Positions 43,837 through 52,199 of a stretch of DNA of 64,000 nucleotides are shown here, piece by piece (the first letter of the stretch is position 1; each line of letters opens with the position of its first letter). A program made the translations under genes and the position numbers. Where the stretch lies: assembly GCA_963700105.1 (NCBI GenBank), contig CAVOWL010000004.1, forward strand, positions 1,426,001 through 1,490,000, in the 5' to 3' direction. Below the pieces are notes generated by a model. It was not told the DNA's origin and did not search any database. It saw only the letters and a program-made list of their open reading frames with translations. This DNA is from CAVUWL01 sp963700105. Lineage in GTDB: Bacteria; Actinomycetota; Thermoleophilia; Solirubrobacterales; 70-9.

Positions 43837-44365
43837 CTAGACCGGATCCCTTGCCATTTCTTGCGGGTTCCAACACGCTCGCTGCCCCCCAGGTTAGATC
43901 GGATAAATAAAGAGCGGATATATAGATCGGCTGGGCAACTCGATATTGGGACGTGGCCGCGAGCCGACAAGAATCTCTCCAACGCGAGACCAGGTCCACC
44001 CGATCAGCGTGCAGTTGATTCCGATTCTTCGCATCCATGCCCAAACCGAAGCACTCCCCTTTCTTGTCCCTTCCGAGCAAAATCCAGTGCTTCAGAACTC
44101 CTGCTCCGAGCAGTAATTTGACGTCGCCACCCCAGCGATCTCGGTTGGCCGCTGCGGGGTCTGGGCGCCCGAGCACGGCCTATATCTACTTTGCGATGGG
44201 GGAAGTGCTGACTCAATCATTTGGGTCCACTGCCCCCCTGGGCAATCATCTGACGCTTCTAGCCCGGCGGGCCATCGGGAGCTTCGATGAAGCAGGAAGC
44301 CATCCGATAAGTCTTATCTGCCCAATTATGTCGCGACGACGCTTCAGTGGCGTATCTTCTGCACT
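43837..44365. other. Intergenic region between divergent genes
   Basis: About 530 bases containing an unusually AT-rich stretch (GATAAATAAAGAGCGGATATATAG, about 43901-43924) that could be a promoter or UP-element for the minus-strand phosphoesterase. No supported gene. Confidence 0.4.
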
Positions 44366-45616
44366 GTGGCCGAGCCACTACCTATCACCTCGGTGATCCG
44401 CAGCCCGATGCTCGACCGAGCAGGCGAGAAACTCGGCCGCGTCGAGGACATAATCGTCCGACTCACCGAGGGAGAACTTCCTCCCGTCACGGGGCTGAGG
44501 GCGCGCATCGGGGGCCGCGAGTTCTTCGTTCCTACCGATCGAATTGCCAGCCTCGAACCTGGACAAGTCCGTCTCTCGGGGGAGAAGCTGAGCCTTGCTC
44601 AGTTTTGCCGCCGAGAGGGCGAGGTGTTGCTGGGGGATGACGTACTCGGCCGCAAGCTCATCGACGTCGAGGGTGCCCGGCTCGTCACAGCACACGAGAT
44701 CATCCTGGTCTGCGTCGACGGCCGTTGGCGCCTCGGCGGGATCGACCCAAGACCGCGCAGCGCGATGCGAAGAATCCTTCGGGGCGGATCCGGCCCAGTC
44801 GCCGAGGACTCGATCCTGAGCTGGTCAAAACTCGAGCCATTTGTTGGCCATGTACCGACCTCGCGCCTGCGTCTGGGTCGTCGCCGCCTGGCGCGCCTGC
44901 ACCCCGCCCAGATCGCCGATCTGGTCGAGGCTGCCTCGCATGACGAGGGTGAGGAGATCATCGAAGCCGTGGGCAGTGATCGTGAGCTCGAGGCCGATGT
45001 CTTCGAGGAGCTCGACGACGAGCACCAGGTGGAGTTCATCCGCGAGCGTTCAGATGCCCAGGCCGCCGAGCTCCTTGCCCGGATGGCGCCTGATGACGCA
45101 GCCGACCTGATCGCTGAAATCGACCAGGATCGGCGCCTGGCGATCCTTGACCTTCTGCCGCCTGCTCAACAGGTGAAGATCCGAACCCTGCTCGGCTATA
45201 ACCCGGCGACCGCGGGGGGCTTAATGAGCCCAGAATTCCTCTCCCTTGGTGAGCAAGCCCGCGTCGAGGATGCCCTGCAGGCTGTTCGAATCAGCAACGA
45301 CGTCGCGCCCGAGGCGGCGAGCACCATCTACCTGATCGATGCCGACAAGGGCTTGACCGGGTCGGCTTCGGTAATAGCCCTGCTGCGGGCGAATCGGGAT
45401 CGTCGGCTAAGCGAGGTCGCCGACCGGGACCCGCGATGCGTACGAACCGACGAGGAGCTACCAGAGATTGCTCGGCTGATGTCGGATTTTGACCTCACGG
45501 TCCTTCCAGTCACCGATGAGGCCGACCGGCTTGTCGGCGTCGTCACCGTCGATGACGTCTTGGAGGCATTGATTCCCGAGGATTGGCGGCGACGTGCACG
45601 GGTCACCCAAAGCTGA
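44366..45616 (+). CDS. Soluble PRC-barrel + MgtE N-domain + CBS protein
   Basis: The 416-residue protein has no membrane helix. Residues about 5-125 look like two PRC-barrel units (SPMLDRAGEKLGRVEDIIVRL; DDVLGRKLIDVEGARLVTAHE). Residues about 170-285 are an MgtE intracellular N domain (LARLHPAQIADLVEAASHDEGEEI, FIRERSDAQAAELLARMAPDDAADLIAEI, NPATAGGLMSPEFLSL). Residues about 285-410 are a CBS pair (ASTIYLIDADKG; LPVTDEADRLVGVVTVDDVLEALIPEDW). In the MgtE channel these N+CBS parts sense cytosolic Mg2+ and gate the pore. Here the pore is missing, and the next gene is an NRAMP-related transporter. A detached metal sensor for that transporter is a reasonable inference. Starts at GTG 44366. Confidence 0.85.
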   Translation: MAEPLPITSVIRSPMLDRAGEKLGRVEDIIVRLTEGELPPVTGLRARIGGREFFVPTDRIASLEPGQVRLSGEKLSLAQFCRREGEVLLGDDVLGRKLIDVEGARLVTAHEIILVCVDGRWRLGGIDPRPRSAMRRILRGGSGPVAEDSILSWSKLEPFVGHVPTSRLRLGRRRLARLHPAQIADLVEAASHDEGEEIIEAVGSDRELEADVFEELDDEHQVEFIRERSDAQAAELLARMAPDDAADLIAEIDQDRRLAILDLLPPAQQVKIRTLLGYNPATAGGLMSPEFLSLGEQARVEDALQAVRISNDVAPEAASTIYLIDADKGLTGSASVIALLRANRDRRLSEVADRDPRCVRTDEELPEIARLMSDFDLTVLPVTDEADRLVGVVTVDDVLEALIPEDWRRRARVTQS

Positions 45617-45679
45617 CCCTGAGCGCGGTTATCAAGCTGTTAAAGCCAGCTTGAAGTGGATCGAGCTGGCCGGAGCTCT

Positions 45680-45779
45680 GGTAGGCTCAAATTAACCGCC
45701 GGAGCGCAAGAGCCTCGGCGGTGACAGATGTTGAGGCAACTGCGATGGAGCCGGTAATGGATATGGACATAGACCTACC
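45680..45779 (+). promoter_or_regulatory. Structured leader candidate upstream of the NRAMP-related gene
   Basis: GGTAGG (45680-45685) pairs with CCTACC (45774-45779), closing about 90 bases. Inside is a 7-bp stem ACCGCCG/CGGCGGT (45695-45701 with 45716-45722) enclosing a 14-base loop. GCCTC (45712-45716) can instead pair with GAGGC (45733-45737), which would break that stem, a switch-like alternative. It does not match my recollection of the ykoK (Mg2+), yybP (Mn2+), NiCo or fluoride riboswitch cores. About 70 bases downstream lies a GC-rich hairpin. Transcription from the upstream gene or a local promoter would include it. Confidence 0.45.
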
Positions 45780-45846
45780 GCGAAGTACCAGACCGCCCGC
45801 GCGCGCCTTGCGTCTTGACGTCTAGGCCCTAGTCATCACTCCTCTG

Positions 45847-45874
45847 GCGCGCGCGAGTGAGCTCTGCGCGCGCT
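45847..45874 (+). promoter_or_regulatory. GC-rich hairpin before the NRAMP-related gene
   Basis: GCGCGCGC near 45847-45854 and a second GCGCGCGC near 45866-45873 form an eight-bp stem around an 11-base loop (about GAGTGAGCTCT). It lies about 60 bases before the ATG 45935. It could be a Rho-type or hairpin attenuator working with the preceding leader. There is no T-run. Confidence 0.45.
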
Positions 45875-45934
45875 CTCCTCGGCCCGAATGGCGTGAGGTT
45901 GAGAACTCCGAGGTTGAGCGGAGAAGTAACGAGG

Positions 45935-47584
45935 ATGATGAAAGACGTTAAAGAGACATCCAGCCCGAAAAGCGCCGCGGCGAGCTCTCCCGCGGTCATT
46001 GATCAGGCCCACGCCGGCGAGATCCAGGGAGCCCTTGGAACGATCGGGGCGCGCGATACCGGCCGCCGTTACGGTTGGCGCGCCCGCCTCTTGGCTCTAC
46101 TAGCGATCATGGGACCCGGCCTGATCGTCATGGTCGGCGATAACGACGCGGGCGGCGTTTCCACCTACGCGCAGGCAGGGCAGAATTTTGGTACCAGCCT
46201 GCTCTGGGTCCTCTTGCTATTGATCCCGGTTCTGATAGTCAATCAGGAGATGGTTATCCGGCTCGGCGCTGTCACCGGAGTTGGCCACGCACGCTTGATC
46301 AATGAGCGCTTTGGGCGTTTTTGGGGCTGGTTCTCCGTTGGCGATCTGTTCGTTCTTAACTTCCTCACGATTGTTACCGAGTTCATTGGGGTCAGCCTCG
46401 CCCTGGGTTATCTGGGGATTACCAAGTACATAGCTGTGCCGGCAGCCGCCCTACTTCTGATCGCAATGACAGCGACGGGTAGCTTCCGAAGTTGGGAGCG
46501 CTTCATGTTCTTCTTCGTGTTCGCCAATTTCTTGGTCATCCCATTGGCGATCATGGCCCACCCCAACCTGGCGACTATGGCTCACGACTTCGTCGTGCCT
46601 GGGATCGAAGGGGGTGCCACCTCAACCTCGATCCTTCTAATCATCGCGATCGTCGGAACCACCGTGGCCCCCTGGCAGCTCTTTTTCCAACAGTCCAACG
46701 TCATCGATAAGCGGATAACGCCTCGCTGGATAAACTACGAGCGCGCCGACACGGTGATCGGTGCGTTCGTCGTCGTTATCGGCGCGGCGGCTCTGATCGC
46801 GGTCACCGCCTTTGGCTTTGGAGGCACGCCCGAGCACGGTAACTACACGAATGCTGGCGCCGTGGCAAGCGGCCTGCACCACTACATCAGTCCCCTGGCT
46901 GGAACCTTTTTCGCGGTGGTGCTGTTGAACGCATCGCTGATCGGTGCAGGCGCGGTTACCCTCGCGACTTCCTATGCCTTCGGCGACGTATTCGGCGCCA
47001 GCCACTCATTGCACCGCGGTTTCCGCGATGCGAAGCTCTTCTACGCGATCTTTGCGGGCCTTGTGGTTCTCGCCGCTGCGATCGTTTTGATTCCAGGCGC
47101 ACCGCTAGGCGTGATGACCGAGGCCGTCCAGGCGCTGGCCGGGGTTCTCCTACCGAGCGCAACGGTCTTTTTGCTCCTGCTCTGCAACGACCGCGAGGTT
47201 CTCGGTCCATGGGTTAACGGCATGTGGGTCAATCTCTTGGCTTCCACGATCGTCGCAGTATTGGTGATGCTCTCGATGATCCTGGTCGCCACCACGCTCT
47301 TTCCCTCGATCAACGCGGCGACGCTGATCATCTATCTAGGCATCGGCCTCGTGCTGGGGCTGTTGGTGGCGGGAACGCTCACGCTACGTGGACGCGAGCG
47401 CAGAGCCCCCTCCTACACAATGTCTCCTGAGGCACGTCGTAACTGGACCATGCCACCTCTCGCACTGTTGGAGCGCCCTCGCTGGTCAGCCGGGCGCAAA
47501 GCCGGGATGATGCTCATGCGTGGCTACCTTCTTGTCGCTGTCCTTCTATTGGTTGTTAAAGCCACGCAGCTTGGCGGCGCCTGA
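45935..47584 (+). CDS. NRAMP-related divalent metal (probably Mg2+) transporter
   Basis: I choose ATG 45935 (GGAG 12 bases upstream). An in-frame GTG at 45857 sits inside the GC-rich hairpin and is unlikely to be used. The 549-residue product has about eleven membrane helices. Helix 1 reads GPGLIVMVGDNDAGGVSTYAQAG, where classical Mn/Fe NRAMPs have DPGN. Helix 6 reads VGTTVAPWQLFFQQSNVID, where classical ones have a metal-binding Met (MPH). Those replacements are those described for NRAMP-related magnesium transporters (NRMT). The adjacent soluble MgtE-like sensor points the same way. The substrate is therefore inferred as Mg2+ rather than Mn2+. Confidence 0.85.
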   Translation: MMKDVKETSSPKSAAASSPAVIDQAHAGEIQGALGTIGARDTGRRYGWRARLLALLAIMGPGLIVMVGDNDAGGVSTYAQAGQNFGTSLLWVLLLLIPVLIVNQEMVIRLGAVTGVGHARLINERFGRFWGWFSVGDLFVLNFLTIVTEFIGVSLALGYLGITKYIAVPAAALLLIAMTATGSFRSWERFMFFFVFANFLVIPLAIMAHPNLATMAHDFVVPGIEGGATSTSILLIIAIVGTTVAPWQLFFQQSNVIDKRITPRWINYERADTVIGAFVVVIGAAALIAVTAFGFGGTPEHGNYTNAGAVASGLHHYISPLAGTFFAVVLLNASLIGAGAVTLATSYAFGDVFGASHSLHRGFRDAKLFYAIFAGLVVLAAAIVLIPGAPLGVMTEAVQALAGVLLPSATVFLLLLCNDREVLGPWVNGMWVNLLASTIVAVLVMLSMILVATTLFPSINAATLIIYLGIGLVLGLLVAGTLTLRGRERRAPSYTMSPEARRNWTMPPLALLERPRWSAGRKAGMMLMRGYLLVAVLLLVVKATQLGGA

Positions 47585-48104
47585 GCGGTGTACTCCTTCT
47601 GAACATGCGGGACAAGGCCGCGGGGTCCACGGAACCTCCGTCGCTGCCCAGTGCCTTGTCGCGGCGCTGCAATGGCATAAACGGTCGCAAGGCTCCCGAA
47701 ATCCACGTGCGCTGGACGGAAGTGAGCAGGTCCTGCCCAAACCTGGGTAGGTCAAAAAGGGCGGTCCAGAGGCGCTAGACAAGCCGAGGTGGGATCGCCT
47801 TTTTCACCTTGACCCATGTATGGCAAGTTTCGCGCGAAGGGGGTCTGGGGTTAGACCTTAGATTCGCCAGTTGCCCTTGTCAACAGGCATCAGCAACGTC
47901 TCGGTATTGACCGCTCTGCAACCCCGAAAGCGTGACGAAATAGGCGATCCCGACTGCCTCACTGCGCGAGTCTTGGTTGCCTGACTGCCATTCCGTAAGC
48001 GCCGGAGCAGGCCGGGATCTGTGCGATCGGCACTACCACGCTCGGGCGGTGTTAGGCGGCGTCGACCGGCATCGCCGATCCCGCATAGGGGTGCGGAATC
48101 CGCT
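47585..48104. other. Intergenic region left of the IS481 element
   Basis: About 520 bases with no supported gene. The 93-codon minus-strand frame at 47858-48139 has no ribosome binding site and overlaps the IS flank. No terminator with T-run was identified after the transporter gene. Confidence 0.3.
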
Positions 48105-48120
48105 AACAAAGCGGAGGGGG
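48105..48120 (+). repeat. 16-bp direct repeat flanking the IS, left copy
   Basis: AACAAAGCGGAGGGGG is identical to 49389-49404. The right copy covers the last nine bases of the tRNA-Ser(CGA) gene and seven bases beyond it. The two copies bracket the IS481 element almost exactly, with three bases on the left and one on the right, so this is most simply a long target-site duplication. Confidence 0.75.
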
Positions 48121-48192
48121 CGGTGTCCGGTTTCACCACATAGGCGACACCTGTGTCAGGACATAGGAGACACCGAATGAAGGAGCTCTCCT

Positions 48193-49341
48193 GTGGACAA
48201 GGCGCGGTATCTGGTCGAGGCGTTGGAGGGCCGCTCCGTCAGCGAGCTGGCGGCGGCCCATGGAGTGCATCGCAGCTGGATCTACAAGCTGGCGGCCCGC
48301 TATCGCTCAGGAGGCTATGAGGCCCTTGAGCCCCGCTCCAGGGCGCCGCGTTCCTGCCCTCAGCAGACGCCCGTTGATGTGGTCGAGGCGATCGTCTGCC
48401 TGCGAGAGCAGCTGGCGAGAGAAGGCCATGACTGCGGAGCGCAGACAATCGCCCACCACCTCACCCAGCAGCTGGACTCGGTGCCGTCGGTCTCGACGAT
48501 CTGGCGCGTCCTCAAACGCGAGGGTCTGGTCACCCCAGCGCCCCAAAAGCGCCCACGCTCATCGCTGATCCGCTTCCAGGCAGAGCTGCCCAATGAGATG
48601 TGGCAGGCCGACATCACCCACTGGCAGCTTTGCGGCGGAGGGCACGCCGAGATCCTCAACATGCTCGACGATCACTCCCGCCTGTTCTTGGCCTCTGAGG
48701 CCTATGCGAGCGTCAAGGCCTCCGACGTGGTGGACGCCTTTCGCAAGGCAGCTGCCCTGCACGGAGCGCCCGCCAGCCTGCTCTGTGACAACGGCGCCGT
48801 CTTCAGCGCCACCCCACGCGGCGGCAAGGTGGCCTTGCAGATAGAGCTCGAGCGGCTGGGGATCGCCGCCAAGAACTCGCGGCCCTACCACCCCCAGACC
48901 TGTGGCAAGGTCGAGCGCCCCCACCAGACGCTGAAGCGCTACCTCGACAGGCAGGCCCCGGCCCCCACCCTCCCGGCGCTCCAAGAACAGCTCGATTCCT
49001 TCCTGCACTACTACAACACGATCAGGCCCCACCGAGCCCTCGGTGGGCGCACACCCCTTCAGGCCTATAGCGCCCGGTTAAAGGCCCACCCTCCGGGCGG
49101 GGGCCCCCCGGACGCTCACTTCCGCGTTCGCAAAGACAGGGTCGACTCAAACGGCACCGTCACCCTGCGCCATGACTCAAAGCTCCACCACATCGGCATC
49201 GGCAGAGCCCACAAGGGTCGTGCGGTCAAGCTCCTCGTTGCTGAGCGCGAGGTGCGGGTCCTTGACTTCGACAGCGGCGAGCTAATCCGCCAGCTCACCC
49301 TCGATCCCACTCGCAACTACCAGCCGATCGGAGCTAGGTGA
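48193..49341 (+). CDS. IS481-family transposase
   Basis: The 382-residue product starts at GTG 48193, with GGAGCTCTCCT just upstream. The N-terminus is a helix-turn-helix (GRSVSELAAAHGVHRSWIYKLAARYRSGG). The retroviral-integrase-like (rve) core has MWQADITHWQL (first Asp), LLCDNGAVFS (second Asp) and KVERPHQTLKRYL (catalytic Glu), then HYYNTIRPHRALGGRTPLQAY, the family's characteristic end. No frameshift or stop interrupts it, so it is probably active. A Gly/Pro-rich joint near residue 300 precedes a C-terminal beta domain. Confidence 0.93.
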   Translation: MDKARYLVEALEGRSVSELAAAHGVHRSWIYKLAARYRSGGYEALEPRSRAPRSCPQQTPVDVVEAIVCLREQLAREGHDCGAQTIAHHLTQQLDSVPSVSTIWRVLKREGLVTPAPQKRPRSSLIRFQAELPNEMWQADITHWQLCGGGHAEILNMLDDHSRLFLASEAYASVKASDVVDAFRKAAALHGAPASLLCDNGAVFSATPRGGKVALQIELERLGIAAKNSRPYHPQTCGKVERPHQTLKRYLDRQAPAPTLPALQEQLDSFLHYYNTIRPHRALGGRTPLQAYSARLKAHPPGGGPPDAHFRVRKDRVDSNGTVTLRHDSKLHHIGIGRAHKGRAVKLLVAEREVRVLDFDSGELIRQLTLDPTRNYQPIGAR

Positions 49342-49352
49342 GCTGTCTACGA

Positions 49353-49387
49353 TGTCTCGGGACATCTGTCTCCGATGTCCCGAGACA
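49353..49387 (-). repeat. Right-end terminal palindrome of the IS
   Basis: Two 13-base arms, perfect complements, flank CTGTCTCCG. Together they form two inverted transposase-binding-type units at the right terminus. Confidence 0.75.
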
Positions 49388-49388
49388 C

Positions 49389-49404
49389 AACAAAGCGGAG
49401 GGGG
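49389..49404 (+). repeat. 16-bp direct repeat flanking the IS, right copy
   Basis: Identical to 48105-48120. It overlaps the 3' end of the tRNA-Ser(CGA) gene, whose acceptor and T-stem sequence remain intact. Confidence 0.75.
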
Positions 49405-49484
49405 TGGGATTCGAACCCACGAGCCGCCTTGCGACGGCCAACGGTTTTCGAGACCGCCCCGTTCAACCACTCCGGCACCCCTCC
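49396..49484 (-). tRNA. tRNA-Ser (anticodon CGA)
   Basis: An 89-base class II tRNA. Acceptor GGAGGGG pairs with CCCCTCC, discriminator G, anticodon loop TCTCGAAAA gives CGA. A long variable arm (CGTTGGCCGTCGCAAGGCGGC region) and T arm GTGGG-TTCGAAT-CCCAC are all present. CCA is not encoded. The IS lies eight bases beyond its 3' end. Confidence 0.93.
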
Positions 49485-49561
49485 AGAATTCAGCTCGAAG
49501 AAGATTCTACGGCTGCAGTGAAACACGAGCCGGACGGTGCTTCCCAGGACTACAGGGGTGT

Positions 49562-51517
49562 TTGAAATGCGTCGATCAGGGCTCCGTGCAGGACCACAGG
49601 CAGACTCAAATCGGGCGTGTATTTGATACCCATCCGCTGCTACTCAGAGTTGTCGCACTGCTGGCCCTGATCTGGGGAATTGCCTACTTGGGCTGGCGGA
49701 TTGGCTGGAGTGGGCAGGGAGCCAGCCCGATCGCCTTCACGATGTTGTTGGTAACGGAGGTCTATGGCTTCTTGGCCTTGGCCACAATGACCTGGTTTTC
49801 ATGGTCAAAAAGAGCTGTCCGACGGCCTCCGGTCACAGCAGGTCGCAGGATTGATGTCTACGTCTGCACCTACGACGAGTCCGTCGAGGTGGTGCTGGCG
49901 ACGCTGGCCGGCTGCCGGGCCCTCACCTACCCTCACACGACATGGCTGCTCGATGACGGGCGCCGGCCGCAGATGAGGGAGCTCGCGGATTTGGCCGGAG
50001 CCCGCTACCTAAGCCGCAGAGACAACTCCCATGCCAAGGCGGGCAATATCAACGCCGCCTTACCTAGGACCGACGGAGAGCTGATCTTGATGCTCGACGC
50101 CGACCACGTCCCTATGCCAGATGCGCTCGATGCGATGGTCGGTTACTTCGACAATGAGGAGGTCGGGCTGGTCCAGAGTCCACATGACTTCTTTAACCAC
50201 GATTCCGTGCAGCACTACGTGGTGGGTCGTCACGAGCAATCGCTTTTTTATCGGGTGATCTGCCCCGGAAAAGATCGCCACGGCGCCGCATACTGGTGCG
50301 GCTCAGCCGCGCTGATTCGGCGCCAAGCCCTGCTCGAAATTGGTGGAGTGGCCACCGAGACGATCGCTGAGGACTTCCACACAACGATTCGCCTTCAACG
50401 CCATGGATGGCAGACCCGCTACCACGACGAGGTCTTGGTCCAGGGCCTCGCCCCGCACGATCTCGATGGCTACCTCCTGCAACGCGACCGCTGGGCGCGC
50501 GGCAATCTCGCGGTATTCGGGCTGCCCGAGTCACCGCTTCGCGCCCGTGAGCTGCGCCCGCTGCAGCGCCTCTCCTACTTTGCCAGCCTGGCGGCCTACC
50601 TGGCGCCGCCGATGCGCCTGCTGTTGCTCTTGACCCTAGGGCTGGTGCTGTGGACGGGAGATCTTCCGATGAGGATCAGCGTCTTGGCCCTGGGGGCCCT
50701 GTGGCTGCCCTCGGTTTCGCTGAACCTGTTTGCCGGATCCGCATTGGCCCGTGGCTACATGCGGATCGCAGAGACAACTCATTACGAGCTATTGACTATG
50801 GAGATCTACACCCGCGCGCTGCGCTCCGCAATCCGTCCAGCTCGCAGCACCTTCAAAGTCACTCCGAAGCAGGGCGGTGACGGTGGGGGCCTGCGCGCGG
50901 TCGGCAGGTTGCATCTAGTCGTCGGCTGCGCGGTGCTGATCGGAGCGGGTACGGCCCTGCGGCTCTTGGACCTCGCCGGCGCGAAGGCGCTGCCGGCGCT
51001 GCCGGGAATCGCGGCGATCATCGTCCCCCTGCTGGGCGTGATCGAGCTTCGCCGCATGCTGCGCACGCTGCTTGCTGTCGGAGGGCGACGGCAGCGTCGC
51101 TTGATCTATCGCCTCGAGGGAGACGCCCCGGTTCACTGCTTCTCCGATGATGGCCACATAGCCGGCCGCCTAATCGATGCAAGCGCAGCCGGAATCGGAT
51201 TGATTATGGAGGCTTCACTTGAGATCGGTTCCAAAGCGGCTGTCTCCTTGGAGCTCCCCGATGTGGCCGGCAACAGCCACGATGTAGCGGCCCAGGTCGA
51301 TGTGCGGAGCTGCCGCGAGGCAGAGGGTCGGTGGCTGATCGGAGCGACAATCGCCGGCATCGATCCCGTCTCGCGGATGCGGCTGATGGAGTGGTGCTAC
51401 GTGGTCTGCTGCCACGAGCGCCTCCGCGGCAGCCATCCCGCGATAGCGCCGAGGCCAGCGGCTGAGTCGATCGTGATCACGATGAACCAAGCCCTCGAGC
51501 AGCCCGCAGCCGCTTGA
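49562..51517 (+). CDS. Cellulose-synthase-like glycosyltransferase (GT2) with C-terminal PilZ domain
   Basis: Start set at TTG 49562 (AGGGG about four bases upstream); longer frames run through the tRNA gene. The 651-residue protein has two N-terminal helices, a GT2 domain with all processive-synthase motifs (LLDDGRRP near 129; LDADHVP near 177; IAEDFHTT near 269; QRDRWARGN near 306), four to five further helices, and a PilZ domain. The PilZ part has RRQRR (RxxxR) near residue 510 and DASAAG (D-x-S-x-x-G) near 539, the c-di-GMP-binding pattern. This is the BcsA plan: c-di-GMP releases the synthase to make and export a beta-glucan or similar. No BcsB or other bcs gene is adjacent, so the polymer is unknown. 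Confidence 0.9.
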   Translation: MKCVDQGSVQDHRQTQIGRVFDTHPLLLRVVALLALIWGIAYLGWRIGWSGQGASPIAFTMLLVTEVYGFLALATMTWFSWSKRAVRRPPVTAGRRIDVYVCTYDESVEVVLATLAGCRALTYPHTTWLLDDGRRPQMRELADLAGARYLSRRDNSHAKAGNINAALPRTDGELILMLDADHVPMPDALDAMVGYFDNEEVGLVQSPHDFFNHDSVQHYVVGRHEQSLFYRVICPGKDRHGAAYWCGSAALIRRQALLEIGGVATETIAEDFHTTIRLQRHGWQTRYHDEVLVQGLAPHDLDGYLLQRDRWARGNLAVFGLPESPLRARELRPLQRLSYFASLAAYLAPPMRLLLLLTLGLVLWTGDLPMRISVLALGALWLPSVSLNLFAGSALARGYMRIAETTHYELLTMEIYTRALRSAIRPARSTFKVTPKQGGDGGGLRAVGRLHLVVGCAVLIGAGTALRLLDLAGAKALPALPGIAAIIVPLLGVIELRRMLRTLLAVGGRRQRRLIYRLEGDAPVHCFSDDGHIAGRLIDASAAGIGLIMEASLEIGSKAAVSLELPDVAGNSHDVAAQVDVRSCREAEGRWLIGATIAGIDPVSRMRLMEWCYVVCCHERLRGSHPAIAPRPAAESIVITMNQALEQPAAA

Positions 51518-51518
51518 A

Positions 51519-51608
51519 CGGAGAGGGTGGGATTCGAACCCACGAGGCGGGTTAACCCCGCCCACGCGATTTCCAGTCGCGCTCCTTAAGCCACTCGGAC
51601 ACCTCTCC
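51519..51608 (-). tRNA. tRNA-Ser (anticodon GGA)
   Basis: A 90-base class II tRNA. Acceptor GGAGAGG/CCTCTCC, discriminator G, anticodon loop ACTGGAAAT gives GGA, long variable arm (GGGCGGGGTTAACCCGCC region) and T arm GTGGG-TTCGAAT-CCCAC. It begins only two bases from the stop of the convergent GT2 gene. The tadA gene is 25 bases upstream of its 5' end on the same strand. Confidence 0.93.
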
Positions 51609-51633
51609 GGACTCTCGCAAAGGGTATTCGCTC

Positions 51634-52104
<471 letters not shown>

Positions 52105-52199
52105 CGATCAGGGAGTATGTGGGACCTACAACTTCCCCCGCAAGCCGGTGTTAGGGAAAGTGCTCGTTGAATGCAGGGACGCCGGCGAGCGATATCTAG

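Larger units (their letters stand above)
48124..49387 (+). mobile_element. IS481-family insertion sequence
   Basis: About 1.26 kb with one transposase gene. The left end carries two related units: TGTCCGG...ACATAGGCGACA (from 48124) and TGTGTCAGGACATAGGAGACA (48152-48172). The right end, read inwards from 49387, is TGTCTCGGGACATCGGAGACA, matching the inner left unit at about 18 of 21 bases. It is followed by a second inverted copy, so TGTCTCGGGACAT (49353-49365) and ATGTCCCGAGACA (49375-49387) form a perfect 13-bp palindrome. TGT...ACA ends and a single DDE gene are IS481 features. The element looks intact. Confidence 0.85.

Noticed and set aside
45857..45934. GTG 45857 as start of the NRAMP-related gene
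   Set aside because: It lies in the loop of a GC-rich hairpin, and the added 26 residues are polar and unlike NRAMP N-termini.
45617..45934. Known Mg2+ (ykoK), Mn2+ (yybP), fluoride, c-di-GMP or NiCo riboswitch
   Set aside because: The required conserved strings (for example GGGGAGTAG, TTAGGTGAGGCT) are absent. It is kept as an unassigned leader candidate.
49352..49561. An N-terminal extension of the glycan synthase starting at 49352
   Set aside because: It would run through the antisense tRNA-Ser gene and the IS right end. The AGGGG-preceded TTG at 49562 gives a normal synthase N-terminus.
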